A stretch of 64,000 nt of DNA, from assembly GCF_030580935.1 (NCBI RefSeq), contig NZ_JAUQOM010000008.1:151623-215622 (forward strand), in the 5' to 3' direction. The position numbers and the translations under genes were made by a program. Below the pieces are notes generated by a model. It made no database searches. It was not told the origin of the DNA and saw only the letters and a list, made by a program, of their open reading frames with translations. This DNA is from Sphingobium cyanobacteriorum. GTDB taxonomy: Bacteria; Pseudomonadota; Alphaproteobacteria; Sphingomonadales; Sphingomonadaceae. Of this stretch, positions 28,159 through 37,273 are shown piece after piece. The stretch's first letter is position 1; each line of letters opens with the position of its first letter.

Positions 28159-30435
28159 ATGTCCTGTGTCTTGAACCGTTCGCTGACGTCTGTTGTGGCC
28201 ATTACAATGGGGCTGATGTCCGTAGGCGCCAATGCCCAAGGTGGGGGCAGCGTCGAACCAAGCTCCAATGCAGAGGTGTCGGCGACAGAGATTATTGTGA
28301 CCGCCCAAAAGACCTCACAGTCGTTGCAGTCGGTGCCGATGTCTATTTCCGCGATTTCCGGCGATGACCTTTCGACGCGCGCAGTCCAGAACGTGGGCGA
28401 TATCACGCGGTCCGTGCCCGGCGTCAATTATCAGGAAACGAACGGCGCAACGCAGATCACCATCCGAGGTGTCGGTTTGCAGGTGCAGACGGGCCTCGCC
28501 GAGCCGAACGTCGCATTGCACATCGACGGCATCTTCCAGCCCGCGGCGACCGAGGCCGACGTCCCGATCGTGGATTTGGAGCGGGTGGAGGTTCTGCGCG
28601 GCCCGCAGGGTACGCTTTATGGTCGTAATGCCACCGGCGGCACGATCAATTTCATTACGAAAAAGCCGACGTCGACCTTCGAGGCTGGCGGCTCGCTTGG
28701 CACGGGATCGTTCGATGCGGTCCGGGCAAACGGCTATGTATCCGGGCCCATCACGGGCGAGACACTGATGGGGCGCGTGTCCGCTTATTACAATCGGGAC
28801 GACGGCTACTATTACAACTCGTTCCTCGACAAGCGGCAAATGGGCTTCGAGAAATGGGGCGTGCGTGGCGCGCTGCGCTTTCTGCCCAGTTCTGACGTGA
28901 CGGTGGACCTCTCGGGCTATTACCAGCACGGCAGCGGCGAGACGCCGGTGCAGTCGATTCTGCGCGGGACCAATCCGCTGGTCGATGGGCTGGTCGCAGG
29001 CGGATTGCTTCCCGCCGGAAGCGTCGCGATCGATACCGGCAAATGGCGGACCGCGGGTGAAATCAGCAACACCTCCAAATATTGGACGGCAGGCACAACG
29101 CTTGATGCGAAAGTCGATATTTCGGATGCACTGAGCGTCCGCTCGGTAACCGGCTTCATCAAGCATGAATATGGTCCGTTCATCTACGACGCCGACGGAA
29201 CATCGCTCGGCATCGTCACCCTGGGCACTCCGGGCGGCGACGGCCGTTTTCAGACGTCCAAGTCGATCAGCCAGGAATTCAACTTTTCAGGCGAGCTGGA
29301 TAAGCTGCGCTATGTCGTGGGCCTGTTCTACTTCCACGAAACCGCGTTCGCCGTCTCGCCCGCCTATTTCCCCGACCCATTGATTCAGGCGGTGTTCGGT
29401 GCGGGGTTCGCTCCCTTTACCGGCTCTGCAAATACGCTCTACACTGGTCTTCGCTCATCCATGAACGTGAAGACCGATGGCTATGCCGGCTTTGCCGATC
29501 TGACATACTCAGTCACGCCGTCGATGCGGTTGAATGTCGGTCTGCGGCAGACTTTCGATCGCAAGAACTATGTCCAGTCGGACGAAAATTATCTTGTGGT
29601 GAACGGCGCGCCGCTGACACTGCCGAACTGTAGTAACCTTCAGACCAAGCTGCGCTTCAACCATTTCGACTACAAGATCCGCGCGGAAGCCGACATCGCC
29701 GACCGGGTGCTCGCCTATGGCCAGTATCAGACTGGCTTCAAAGACGGAGGGGTCAATTTGTCGGCATGCGGCGACACGTTCAAGCCAGAAAAAATCGGGG
29801 CGTTTGAAGCGGGTCTGAAGACAAGCACATCGGACCGTACTTTCACGTTCAATGCGTCGGCCTTCCATTACAAATATGATGGCCTGCAGGTCTTGTCATT
29901 CATCACGGCGACGTTGCCACTGATCGAGAATGTCGATCGCGCGACCATTACGGGCGGTGAACTGGAAGCGGTGATGCGGCCGTCGCGCCGGCTTACGGCT
30001 AACCTGGCCCTGTCGCTGCTGTACTCGAAGATCAAGAAATTCTCCAGCTTCGATTCGCGTCAACCGCAACTCGGCGTACAGGACTTGAAGGGCAAGCCGC
30101 TGCCGAGTGCACCCCAATATACCGTCAATGCCGGAATCGAATATGCGTTGCCGGTAGCCAATGGTGCCGTTCGGATGCGGGCCGAGACGTTCTTCTCGTC
30201 GGCTTATAATTTGCGGATGTTCGATCAGAAGGAGGATGAACAGCGCGCTTATACCGTGACCAACCTGTCGATCGGATATGAATTTGGCGGCGGTGACTAT
30301 CAGATTCGGGGATTTGTGAAGAATCTGGAAAACACAGCCTACCAATTGAACGGGCTTTTCGCGGGCACTGTGGGCACAGCCGGAACATTGGCTCGCCCGC
30401 GCGAATGGGGTGTAGACGCGACTGTCCGCTTCTGA
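28159..30435 (+). CDS. TonB-dependent outer-membrane receptor
   Basis: A 758-residue receptor. A signal peptide (hydrophobic LTSVVAITMGLMSVGANA) precedes a TonB-box-like EIIVTAQK. The plug domain contains VEVLRGPQGTLYGRNATGG, and the barrel follows, ending in the terminal aromatic residue (WGVDATVRF). The ATG at 28159 has AAGGGAGG upstream. It lies downstream of the two amidohydrolases and upstream of the redox genes, so it probably imports their substrate; ligand type is unknown. The pattern is that of the large sphingomonad receptor group rather than classical siderophore receptors. Confidence 0.93.
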   Translation: MSCVLNRSLTSVVAITMGLMSVGANAQGGGSVEPSSNAEVSATEIIVTAQKTSQSLQSVPMSISAISGDDLSTRAVQNVGDITRSVPGVNYQETNGATQITIRGVGLQVQTGLAEPNVALHIDGIFQPAATEADVPIVDLERVEVLRGPQGTLYGRNATGGTINFITKKPTSTFEAGGSLGTGSFDAVRANGYVSGPITGETLMGRVSAYYNRDDGYYYNSFLDKRQMGFEKWGVRGALRFLPSSDVTVDLSGYYQHGSGETPVQSILRGTNPLVDGLVAGGLLPAGSVAIDTGKWRTAGEISNTSKYWTAGTTLDAKVDISDALSVRSVTGFIKHEYGPFIYDADGTSLGIVTLGTPGGDGRFQTSKSISQEFNFSGELDKLRYVVGLFYFHETAFAVSPAYFPDPLIQAVFGAGFAPFTGSANTLYTGLRSSMNVKTDGYAGFADLTYSVTPSMRLNVGLRQTFDRKNYVQSDENYLVVNGAPLTLPNCSNLQTKLRFNHFDYKIRAEADIADRVLAYGQYQTGFKDGGVNLSACGDTFKPEKIGAFEAGLKTSTSDRTFTFNASAFHYKYDGLQVLSFITATLPLIENVDRATITGGELEAVMRPSRRLTANLALSLLYSKIKKFSSFDSRQPQLGVQDLKGKPLPSAPQYTVNAGIEYALPVANGAVRMRAETFFSSAYNLRMFDQKEDEQRAYTVTNLSIGYEFGGGDYQIRGFVKNLENTAYQLNGLFAGTVGTAGTLARPREWGVDATVRF

Positions 30436-30514
30436 AGGATGAAACCGTGATTGTGCTGACCAGGAAACTACGAACAAAGGCGGTTGCCATGGTCCTGCCG
30501 GGCAGGGTGAGGCG

Positions 30515-30778
30515 ATGACATATGTTATCGCCGCACCTTGCGTCGCGGACTATTCATGTGTCGACATCTGCCCGGTGGATTGCATTGCGCCATCCCCAGG
30601 CGATGACGCCTTTGACGCCGCAGATCAGCTTTACATCAATCCGGCGGTTTGCATCGCGTGCGGGGCTTGTGTGGAGGCATGTCCTGTCTCCGCAATTTAC
30701 AGGATCGAGAATCTCCCCCAAAAATGGGCGCATTATGCCGAGTTAAATCGCGGCTATTTTGAGGGAAGTCCGGCATGA
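30515..30778 (+). CDS. 7Fe-type bacterial ferredoxin
   Basis: An 87-residue ferredoxin. The cysteine pattern is C9-x5-C15-x3-C19-P with C23, and C46-x2-C49-x2-C52-x3-C56-P. This matches the [3Fe-4S][4Fe-4S] arrangement, where C9, C15 and C56 would hold the 3Fe cluster. Its stop overlaps the start of the reductase gene. It would carry electrons between the FprA-like reductase and the molybdoenzyme, or to a monooxygenase such as the P450 further along; the first is favoured by position. Confidence 0.92.
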   Translation: MTYVIAAPCVADYSCVDICPVDCIAPSPGDDAFDAADQLYINPAVCIACGACVEACPVSAIYRIENLPQKWAHYAELNRGYFEGSPA

Positions 30779-32097
30779 CGGCCTCGGCACGCACCGTCGC
30801 CATAGTCGGGGCGGGGCCGGCAGGGGCCTATGCCGTGCAGCATTTGCTTGCCCAGAGCAATGTTTCGGTCGAAATTGACCTGTTCGACCGTTCGCTCACC
30901 CCCTGGGGCTTGGTGCGCTATGGCGTTGCCGCCGATCACCCGCAGAAGAAACTGATCGCGGACCGTGCTTTCGAGCCATTGTTGTATGATCCACGTGTGC
31001 GCTTCTTTGGCGGCGTCGATATTGGAGACGGCCTGCCGCTGGCGGCCGTGACGGAGGCCTATGACGCAGTGATTGTCGCGACCGGCGCCGAAGGCGATAA
31101 CAAACTCGGCATTCCTGGCGAAGACATGGCGGGATCTTGGACAAGTCGCGAGTTCGTTCATTGGTGCAACGGCGATCCGCGACATGTGCACCACGGGTTC
31201 GATCTTTCTACCCGGCGCGCCGTTATCATAGGCAATGGCAATGTTGCGCTCGATATCGCCCGGTTGCTGCTGCGTCCGATTGCCGAACTTCGTGCCACCG
31301 ACATGGCCGATCATGCGCTTGCCGCCCTGGAGAAAAGCAGGGTCGACGAGATTTTCATCGCGGCGCGCCGCGGGCCGGCCGAGGTCGCGTTCAATGCTCC
31401 AGAGCTTGAAGAACTGGGCGAGTTGCCCGATGTAGACATATCCATCGCACCGCACACAGGGCTTGTAGACGACACACTGGCCCGGCCGGACCTACCTTGG
31501 TCAACCCGTCGAAAGCTTACCCATTTGCTTAGTCTCGCATCCCGCTCCGGCGGGAGCAGAAGGATCAACTTTTTGTTCGGTGCGACGCCACTCCGGTTTG
31601 AGGGTGACGAAGCAGTCAAGCGAATTGTCTTCGCGTCTACCGCAGCTCCGGGCGGGGCTTACCAATTGGATTGCAATCTGGTCTTCTGCGCGACCGGCTT
31701 TCGCGGCGAACCGCGTTCGGGCCTGCCACACGACGCAAATGCCGGCGTAGTCTTGACGGACAATGGTCGCGTCGCCGGAATGGCAAATGTCTACGCTACG
31801 GGTTGGGCGCGGCGTGGTTGCCGCGGCGTCATCGGCACTAATCGCAAATGCGCCAAGACTGTTGTCGATATGGTCCTCGCGGATATTGCTGAACGGCCTG
31901 CGGATGCTGGGTGCATTGATCGGCGAAGGGCGCTCCTGGCAAGGCTCGGGTCTGATCGAACCACGATAGGCAAGGATGGCTGGCGGACGATCGATCGCGC
32001 AGAGCGGCTGCGCGGTCGCGCCGTCGGCCGGCCGCGCGTCAAGTTCACCTGCGAAAATACGCTCTTGCGTGTGGCTCAGGGAGGGGATCAGCGATGA
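30775..32097 (+). CDS. Ferredoxin-NADP reductase, FprA/adrenodoxin-reductase type
   Basis: A 440-residue flavoprotein with the FAD loop VAIVGAGPAGAYAVQ (G12-x-G14), RYGVAADHPQKK near the flavin, and the NADP loop VIIGNGNVALDIARLLL. The segment GVIGTNRKCAKTVVDM near the C terminus is typical of the type. The C-terminal 50 residues are basic and variable. It overlaps both neighbours (ferredoxin stop, molybdoenzyme start as ATGA), so the three proteins are made from one tightly coupled message. Confidence 0.92.
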   Translation: MTASARTVAIVGAGPAGAYAVQHLLAQSNVSVEIDLFDRSLTPWGLVRYGVAADHPQKKLIADRAFEPLLYDPRVRFFGGVDIGDGLPLAAVTEAYDAVIVATGAEGDNKLGIPGEDMAGSWTSREFVHWCNGDPRHVHHGFDLSTRRAVIIGNGNVALDIARLLLRPIAELRATDMADHALAALEKSRVDEIFIAARRGPAEVAFNAPELEELGELPDVDISIAPHTGLVDDTLARPDLPWSTRRKLTHLLSLASRSGGSRRINFLFGATPLRFEGDEAVKRIVFASTAAPGGAYQLDCNLVFCATGFRGEPRSGLPHDANAGVVLTDNGRVAGMANVYATGWARRGCRGVIGTNRKCAKTVVDMVLADIAERPADAGCIDRRRALLARLGSDRTTIGKDGWRTIDRAERLRGRAVGRPRVKFTCENTLLRVAQGGDQR

Positions 32098-34274
32098 GCA
32101 TCAAGCACACCTTTTGCCGGATCTGCGAGCCTGCCTGCGGATTGCTCGCCCGCATCGACAACGATGGCCAGATCGCCGCGTTGCTGCCCGATCCGAACCA
32201 TATTTCGGGCGGGCGCCCGTGCCACAAAGGGCTCTCCTTTCTTGACGTGCATCGTGACCCTGACCGGCTGAACTGGCCGTTGAAGCGTCGCAATCCACGC
32301 CGCGAAGCGCGGGGTGCGTTCGATCGTGTCGAATGGGACGCTTCGCTTGCGGACGTGGCTCGACGTCTCAATGCGCTGCGGGAGCAGCACGGGCCCAATT
32401 CTGTCGCGATCTATTACGGCAACCCCTTTGGCGTCGCCAACGCTGCCGGCTGGGCCGCGGTCGAACCTCTGCGGCAGGCGATCGGGACGCAAATGATTTT
32501 CAGCGCCGGCACTCAGGACGTGACCAACAAGACGGCTGCTGGCGCGGAGATATATGGTTCGTCCGGCGTTCTCACGATCCCGGACATCGCCAACACGCAT
32601 TATCTGCTATGCATCGGTGCAAATCCGCTTGTCTCGCGTTGGACGGCGATGTCACATCCTAACGATGATCTCGCTAGCCTTCGTGCTATCGTCGATCGGG
32701 GTGGAAAGGTCGTTTTCGTCAACCCGCGCAAAATCGAATCATCCACCCCCGCGACCGGCCCCACGCTGCAAATCCGGCCCGGAACGGACGTGTATTTCCT
32801 GGCGGCGCTGTTCCTTGAACTCGATAGCAGAGGCGCGTTCGACGAGGCGCGCATCGCGAGCCTGGGCAAGCGAATGAACGAACTGCGTTTGCGCATCAAA
32901 GGGTATACGGCTGATGTGGTGGAAGCGATCGTTGGCATCCAGGCCTCGCAAATCCGCAGTATCGCAGCTGATATCGCCGCCGCGCCTTCGGCTGCGATCT
33001 ACATCTCTACGGGAGTCAACCAGAGCCGACAGGGGACGCTGGCCTATCTGCTTTCGGAGATGATCAATTTCGGCACCGGCAATCTCGGGCGCAAGGGCGG
33101 CGTCATCAAGCCGGCCGGCATCGTTGACCATTTCGCGCGTACGCAAGGCGTGGCAACGGTCGAAACGTCGATCGGCACGTTCGAATTGCCTGAACCGATT
33201 GGCGCCGCAACGCTTCCTGCCGCCACGATCACGCGCCTGATCGAAAGCGGCGACATTCGTGCGCTTCTGGTCTTTGGCGGCAACCCGATCCTGACAGTGG
33301 GTGGCGAGGAGCAGATGCGTCGCGCCTATGAGTCACTCGACTTGCTGGTTTCAGTCGATGTCTTCCGGTCTGCAACTGGCGAACTTGCCGACTATGTCCT
33401 GCCTGCGGCTGACTGGCTGGAACACAGCGACCTCACTCTGTTGGGTAGCGGGCTACAGCCGCAACCCTATGTCCAGTATACCGAAGCCATGGTTCCGCCC
33501 GCGCATGAACGGCGCAACGGGTGGTGGATATTGAATTCCCTCATCAGCGCGCTGGGCGCGCCTTCGGCACTGGACGTGGCGCCGGACGATCATGACGGAC
33601 ATTCGATGTTCGCGGAAATCCTCAAGGCAGCCGGCCTGACGATCGACGATCTCATGCAAAGCCCGGGCAATGCGCGTCCTATCGATCAAAAGCCGCCCGA
33701 ATCGTTTTTCGAGCGATGTGTGGTTCATCCCGATGGCAAGATCGACTGTTGCCCCGAAAAGTTCATCGAAAGGGGACTTTTCGACCGGATGGCCTCGATT
33801 TTTGCGGAGCTCCGCGCTGAGGCTCCCGGAGCGTTGAAGATGATTTCGCTGCGCACGCGGTACATGCACAATAGCTGGATGGGTAACGCTCCCCGCATCA
33901 ACCACGCCATTCGGGGCGCAAGCCCTGTGCATGTCAGTCCCGAGGATGCAAATGCGCGTGCATTGCTTGACGGCGACATTGTCCGGATATTCAACGATGT
34001 GGGATCGGTCAAGGCACAGGTCAGGATCGATGCAGACCTGCCGCCTGGGACCATCGCGATGACGCATGGTTATGGACAGCGCCTGACCTATGGTATGACC
34101 GTAGCCAGCGCTGTCGATGGGGCTAACTGCAACGCTCTGTTGCCGACTGACGATGATGACATTGAGCCGGTCAGCTACATGTCGTGGATGACGGCGGTGC
34201 CCGTGGAACTGGTTTCCGCCGAGCCTGTTCGGACATATGAGGGGCCCGGCTTGGCGACCGCGATAGTTGAGTAA
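32094..34274 (+). CDS. Molybdopterin-dependent oxidoreductase with one [4Fe-4S] cluster
   Basis: A 726-residue protein of the bis-MGD (DMSO reductase) family. The N-terminal cluster motif is C8-x2-C11-x3-C15 with C43 (GRPCHKG). Pterin-binding stretches include VFGGNPILT and the C-terminal domain (RALLDGDIVRIFNDVG). No twin-arginine signal or membrane anchor is seen, so it is cytoplasmic. With its own ferredoxin and NADP reductase it looks like a self-contained redox enzyme. Formate, nitrate or sulfur substrates cannot be chosen from sequence alone. Confidence 0.9.
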   Translation: MSIKHTFCRICEPACGLLARIDNDGQIAALLPDPNHISGGRPCHKGLSFLDVHRDPDRLNWPLKRRNPRREARGAFDRVEWDASLADVARRLNALREQHGPNSVAIYYGNPFGVANAAGWAAVEPLRQAIGTQMIFSAGTQDVTNKTAAGAEIYGSSGVLTIPDIANTHYLLCIGANPLVSRWTAMSHPNDDLASLRAIVDRGGKVVFVNPRKIESSTPATGPTLQIRPGTDVYFLAALFLELDSRGAFDEARIASLGKRMNELRLRIKGYTADVVEAIVGIQASQIRSIAADIAAAPSAAIYISTGVNQSRQGTLAYLLSEMINFGTGNLGRKGGVIKPAGIVDHFARTQGVATVETSIGTFELPEPIGAATLPAATITRLIESGDIRALLVFGGNPILTVGGEEQMRRAYESLDLLVSVDVFRSATGELADYVLPAADWLEHSDLTLLGSGLQPQPYVQYTEAMVPPAHERRNGWWILNSLISALGAPSALDVAPDDHDGHSMFAEILKAAGLTIDDLMQSPGNARPIDQKPPESFFERCVVHPDGKIDCCPEKFIERGLFDRMASIFAELRAEAPGALKMISLRTRYMHNSWMGNAPRINHAIRGASPVHVSPEDANARALLDGDIVRIFNDVGSVKAQVRIDADLPPGTIAMTHGYGQRLTYGMTVASAVDGANCNALLPTDDDDIEPVSYMSWMTAVPVELVSAEPVRTYEGPGLATAIVE

Positions 34275-34474
34275 CTTCTCCGAGAGGTAGGACAGGATCA
34301 TAGCGAGATCATGGCACCGTAATGTGCTCCCCTCCTGTCGCCCACCGCTTCTGCTCATCTATCGACCATATCCTTCGCAGACAACATCGATATGGCGGCG
34401 TGACTCACAACCCAATGCCTCCGGCAATCCCGGCGCGGTTCAGGATGGCCGGAGGACGGTGTCCGTGTGTCACG

Positions 34475-34594
34475 CTATGATCCGCGACGCGGGAGCCGTC
34501 CTGAGTGACCTGCCATCGTGGCGATATACTTGTCGATGCGGCGCATGGGTCCGATGCCGTCCTGCTGTTCTGTCTGGGACTGTGCGGATAAACG
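34475..34594 (-). pseudogene. Second LuxC-like acyl-CoA reductase C-terminal scrap
   Basis: The minus strand encodes QQDGIGPMRRIDKYIATM followed by about a dozen residues and a TAG at 34475. This is the same C-terminal motif as the remnant at 19756-20232 (SPQDGIEPMRRMGKWI). Upstream sequence is unrecognisable. It lies between the molybdoenzyme operon and the next catabolic operon. Confidence 0.5.
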
Positions 34595-34675
34595 CCTGGA
34601 GGCGGGTATGGGTGCTCCATAAAATCAGTCGCGCGATGAACGCTAGTCGGGGCAGATTGCCGCGCTAGATCAAAA

Positions 34676-34695
34676 AATCAATCGAACAACTAATT
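34676..34695. promoter_or_regulatory. Candidate operator, recurring dyad motif (copy 5, best copy)
   Basis: AATCAATCGAACAACTAATT is an imperfect palindrome of the form AATnAnTnGnnCnAnTnATT. It lies about 120 bp before the first gene of the 34815-39098 operon. The first 14 bases equal those of copy 3; the right half CAACTAAT equals that of copies 2 and 6. Confidence 0.6.
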
Positions 34696-34814
34696 GCGTC
34701 CGCCTGCGGCTGATGTATGGTGCCTGCAACATCACGGATCTGGCTGCGTCTGCGAATGCAGCGCGATCTGTTGCCGCCCGGCCGATCATAGCCTGGCGAA
34801 ACCGGGGATGAATG

Positions 34815-35702
34815 ATGGTCTATGAAGAGATTAGTTATACCGTAGCCAACCATGTCGCGACGATCATGTTGAACCGGCCCGACAAGCTCAACGCCTTTAC
34901 CGTACGGATGATGACCGAAATGATCGACGCATTCGACCAGGTCGATGCCGACGACGAGGTGCGGGTGGTGATCGTCACGGGTGCGGGACGCGCTTTTTGC
35001 GCAGGCGCGGATCTGGAGTCCGGCACGGCGTCGTTCGACGCCGCAGGCTTGGAAGATTCGCCGGTCCGGCCGGATGGCAGCCTCGACTATTCCAAGGCGT
35101 CGGCGCGCGACGGTGGCGGGCTGCTGACGCTGCGCATTTATCGGTGCCTCAAGCCGGTCATCGCCGCAATCAATGGTCCGGCGGTAGGCATAGGCGCGAC
35201 GATGACATTGCCGATGGACATCAGGCTTGCGAGCGATGGCGCACGCATCGGATTCGTTTTCGCGCGTCGCGGCATCGTTTCCGAGGCTGCGTCCTCGTTC
35301 TTTCTGCCACGCGTCGTCGGCATCTCCCAGGCACTCGAATGGTGCTTTAGCGGCCGTGTGTTCAATGCGGCCGAAGCCAGGGCAGGCGGTCTGGTCAAGG
35401 ACGTGCTGTCTGCGGAAGCGCTGCTGCCCACCGCCCACGCGCTGGCGCAAGAGATCGCGCAGAACAGCGCACCCGTTTCGGTCGCTCTGTTGCGCCAGAT
35501 GATGTGGCGTGGCCTGGGCATGGCCGATCCAATGGAAGCGCACCGGATCGATAGCCGCGGCATCCTCTCGCGCGGCCGCAGCAAGGACGTCGCCGAGGGC
35601 GTGTCTGCCTTCCTCGAAAAGCGCCAGCCCGCATTTCCCGACAAGGTCTCGGCTGACATGCCCGACTACTTCCCCTGGTGGGAAGAGCCCGAATATCACT
35701 AA
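34815..35702 (+). CDS. Enoyl-CoA hydratase/isomerase (crotonase) family
   Basis: A 295-residue crotonase. It has RPDKLNAFTVRMM, the oxyanion segments RAFCAGADLES and NGPAVGIGATMTLPMD, and the acidic segment RRGIVSEAASSFFLPR, which carries the later catalytic Glu. The C-terminal helix EGVSAFLEKRQPAFPDKV is the trimerisation tail. An ATG one codon earlier is equally possible; GGGGA sits 6 nt before the one chosen. It leads an operon with three SDRs and a kinase. The damaged crotonase at 4348-4770 resembles it closely. Confidence 0.9.
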   Translation: MVYEEISYTVANHVATIMLNRPDKLNAFTVRMMTEMIDAFDQVDADDEVRVVIVTGAGRAFCAGADLESGTASFDAAGLEDSPVRPDGSLDYSKASARDGGGLLTLRIYRCLKPVIAAINGPAVGIGATMTLPMDIRLASDGARIGFVFARRGIVSEAASSFFLPRVVGISQALEWCFSGRVFNAAEARAGGLVKDVLSAEALLPTAHALAQEIAQNSAPVSVALLRQMMWRGLGMADPMEAHRIDSRGILSRGRSKDVAEGVSAFLEKRQPAFPDKVSADMPDYFPWWEEPEYH

Positions 35703-35721
35703 CTACAGGGACGCTGACAAA

Positions 35722-36528
35722 ATGGATATCTTCAAGGATCAAATCTTCGCGGGCAAGACGGTGTTCGTTGCGGGCGGATCAAGCGGGATCAACCTTGGCA
35801 TCGCGCAGCGCTTTTCCCAATATGGCGCGAAGGTCGGCCTCATCAGCCGCAACCAGGACCGCGTTTCCGCCGCGGTCGATACGATCGTCAATGCCGGCGG
35901 CGTGGCAATGGGCATAGCGGCGGATGTGCGCGACTATGATGCCGTCGATGCAGCCCTTGCGGCAGTCAAGAGCCAGTATGGCGAGATCGATGTGGTGATC
36001 TCCGGTGCTGCGGGGAATTTCCTGGCGCCGGTGATCGGCATGTCGGCCAATGCGTTCAAGACCGTGATCGACATCGATCTCCTCGGCTCCTTCAATGTCC
36101 TTCGCGCCTGCTATGACCATATCCGCAAGCCGGGCGCATCGGTCATATCGATCACGGCGGGGCAGGCGATCCGGCCGACCATGTTCCAGGCTCATGCCGG
36201 CGCGGCCAAGGCCGGGATCAATAATCTGACCCAGTGCCTCGCCATGGAATGGGGTCCGGCCGGTGTGCGCGTCAATGCCATCAGTCCAGGCCCGATCGGC
36301 GATACCGAAGGCATGATCCGTCTTGCGCCATCGGAAGAAGCGACAGCCAGGCTCAAGGCGAGGATACCCCTGCGTGACTACGGCACGAAGCAGGACATTG
36401 CCGATTTGGCGCTGTTTCTTTCGAGCGAGAACGCAAAATATATCACCGGCGCCATCATCGACTGTGATGGCGGATCCGTTCTCGGCGACGCGTCAGCCGA
36501 CGCATTGACTGTTCAAAAGCGCAGCTAA
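35722..36528 (+). CDS. 2,4-dienoyl-CoA reductase-like SDR
   Basis: A 268-residue SDR. It has VAGGSSGINLGIA and ISGAAGNF, but no catalytic Tyr in the usual YxxxK: the stretch reads QAHAGAAKAGINNLT, as in peroxisomal and mitochondrial 2,4-dienoyl-CoA reductases. ISPGPIGDTEGM is also characteristic of that subgroup. NADPH-dependent reduction of a conjugated dienoyl-CoA is the likely reaction. This suggests that the pathway handles unsaturated chains or ring-derived dienes. It starts 19 bp after the crotonase. Confidence 0.88.
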   Translation: MDIFKDQIFAGKTVFVAGGSSGINLGIAQRFSQYGAKVGLISRNQDRVSAAVDTIVNAGGVAMGIAADVRDYDAVDAALAAVKSQYGEIDVVISGAAGNFLAPVIGMSANAFKTVIDIDLLGSFNVLRACYDHIRKPGASVISITAGQAIRPTMFQAHAGAAKAGINNLTQCLAMEWGPAGVRVNAISPGPIGDTEGMIRLAPSEEATARLKARIPLRDYGTKQDIADLALFLSSENAKYITGAIIDCDGGSVLGDASADALTVQKRS

Positions 36529-36538
36529 GGAAATTGTC

Positions 36539-37273
36539 GTGAACGATTTTGATTTCACTGGCAAACGCGTGCTTGTTGTCGGCGGGTCCAGCGGTATCGG
36601 CAACGGTATTGCCCATGCCTTTCGCCAGCGCGGCGCCGACGTTGCCATCTGGGGGACGCGTCCGCGTGCAGAAGATTATGCCGATGTGCCCGGAAGCGAT
36701 CTTTCGGGAATGCACTATACGTGCGTCGACGTAACCAGCCCGGACGCAGTCGCTGCGGCCCCCTTTGACGGCGATACGCTCGACGTGCTGGTGTCGTGCC
36801 AGGGCACGGTTATCTACCAACGCGGCGAATTCGACATGGAAGGTTTCCAGCGGGTCGTCGACGTCAACCTGAACAGTATGATGTCCTGCGCCCTGAAGTT
36901 TCGTGGGCCGCTGGCCAAGGCCAGGGGGTCGATGATCCTGATCAGTTCTACCGCAGCGTTTCGCACCACCTTCGGCAATCCCGCCTATAACGCATCAAAA
37001 GCCGGCATTTTGGGTCTGACCCGGTCGCTCGCGCAGGCGTGGATCGGCGAGGGCATTCGCGTCAACGGCGTTGCCCCCGGCTTGGTGGATACCAAGCTTA
37101 CGAAGGTCATGACCGCAGATCCCAAGCGTCTGGAAGGGCAGTTGAAGGTCATTCCGCGCGGACGGCTGGGAACGCCTGAGGATATTGCGGGTGCCGTGAT
37201 GTATCTAGCGTCGCCGCTTGCGGACTTCGTCGTCGGACAGACGCTTGCGGTGGACGGCGGAGGCTCCTTGTGA
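36539..37273 (+). CDS. Short-chain dehydrogenase/reductase
   Basis: A 244-residue classical SDR starting with GTG, preceded by AAGGA. Motifs: VVGGSSGIGNGIA, LVSCQGTVIY in place of NNAG, ILISSTAAFRTTFGN, YNASKAGILGLTRSLA, and a C-terminal VVGQTLAVDGGGSL. Its stop overlaps the start of the next SDR by one TGA/GTG step. Substrate unknown; likely a hydroxyacyl or ring-hydroxyl dehydrogenase in the same route. Confidence 0.91.
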   Translation: MNDFDFTGKRVLVVGGSSGIGNGIAHAFRQRGADVAIWGTRPRAEDYADVPGSDLSGMHYTCVDVTSPDAVAAAPFDGDTLDVLVSCQGTVIYQRGEFDMEGFQRVVDVNLNSMMSCALKFRGPLAKARGSMILISSTAAFRTTFGNPAYNASKAGILGLTRSLAQAWIGEGIRVNGVAPGLVDTKLTKVMTADPKRLEGQLKVIPRGRLGTPEDIAGAVMYLASPLADFVVGQTLAVDGGGSL

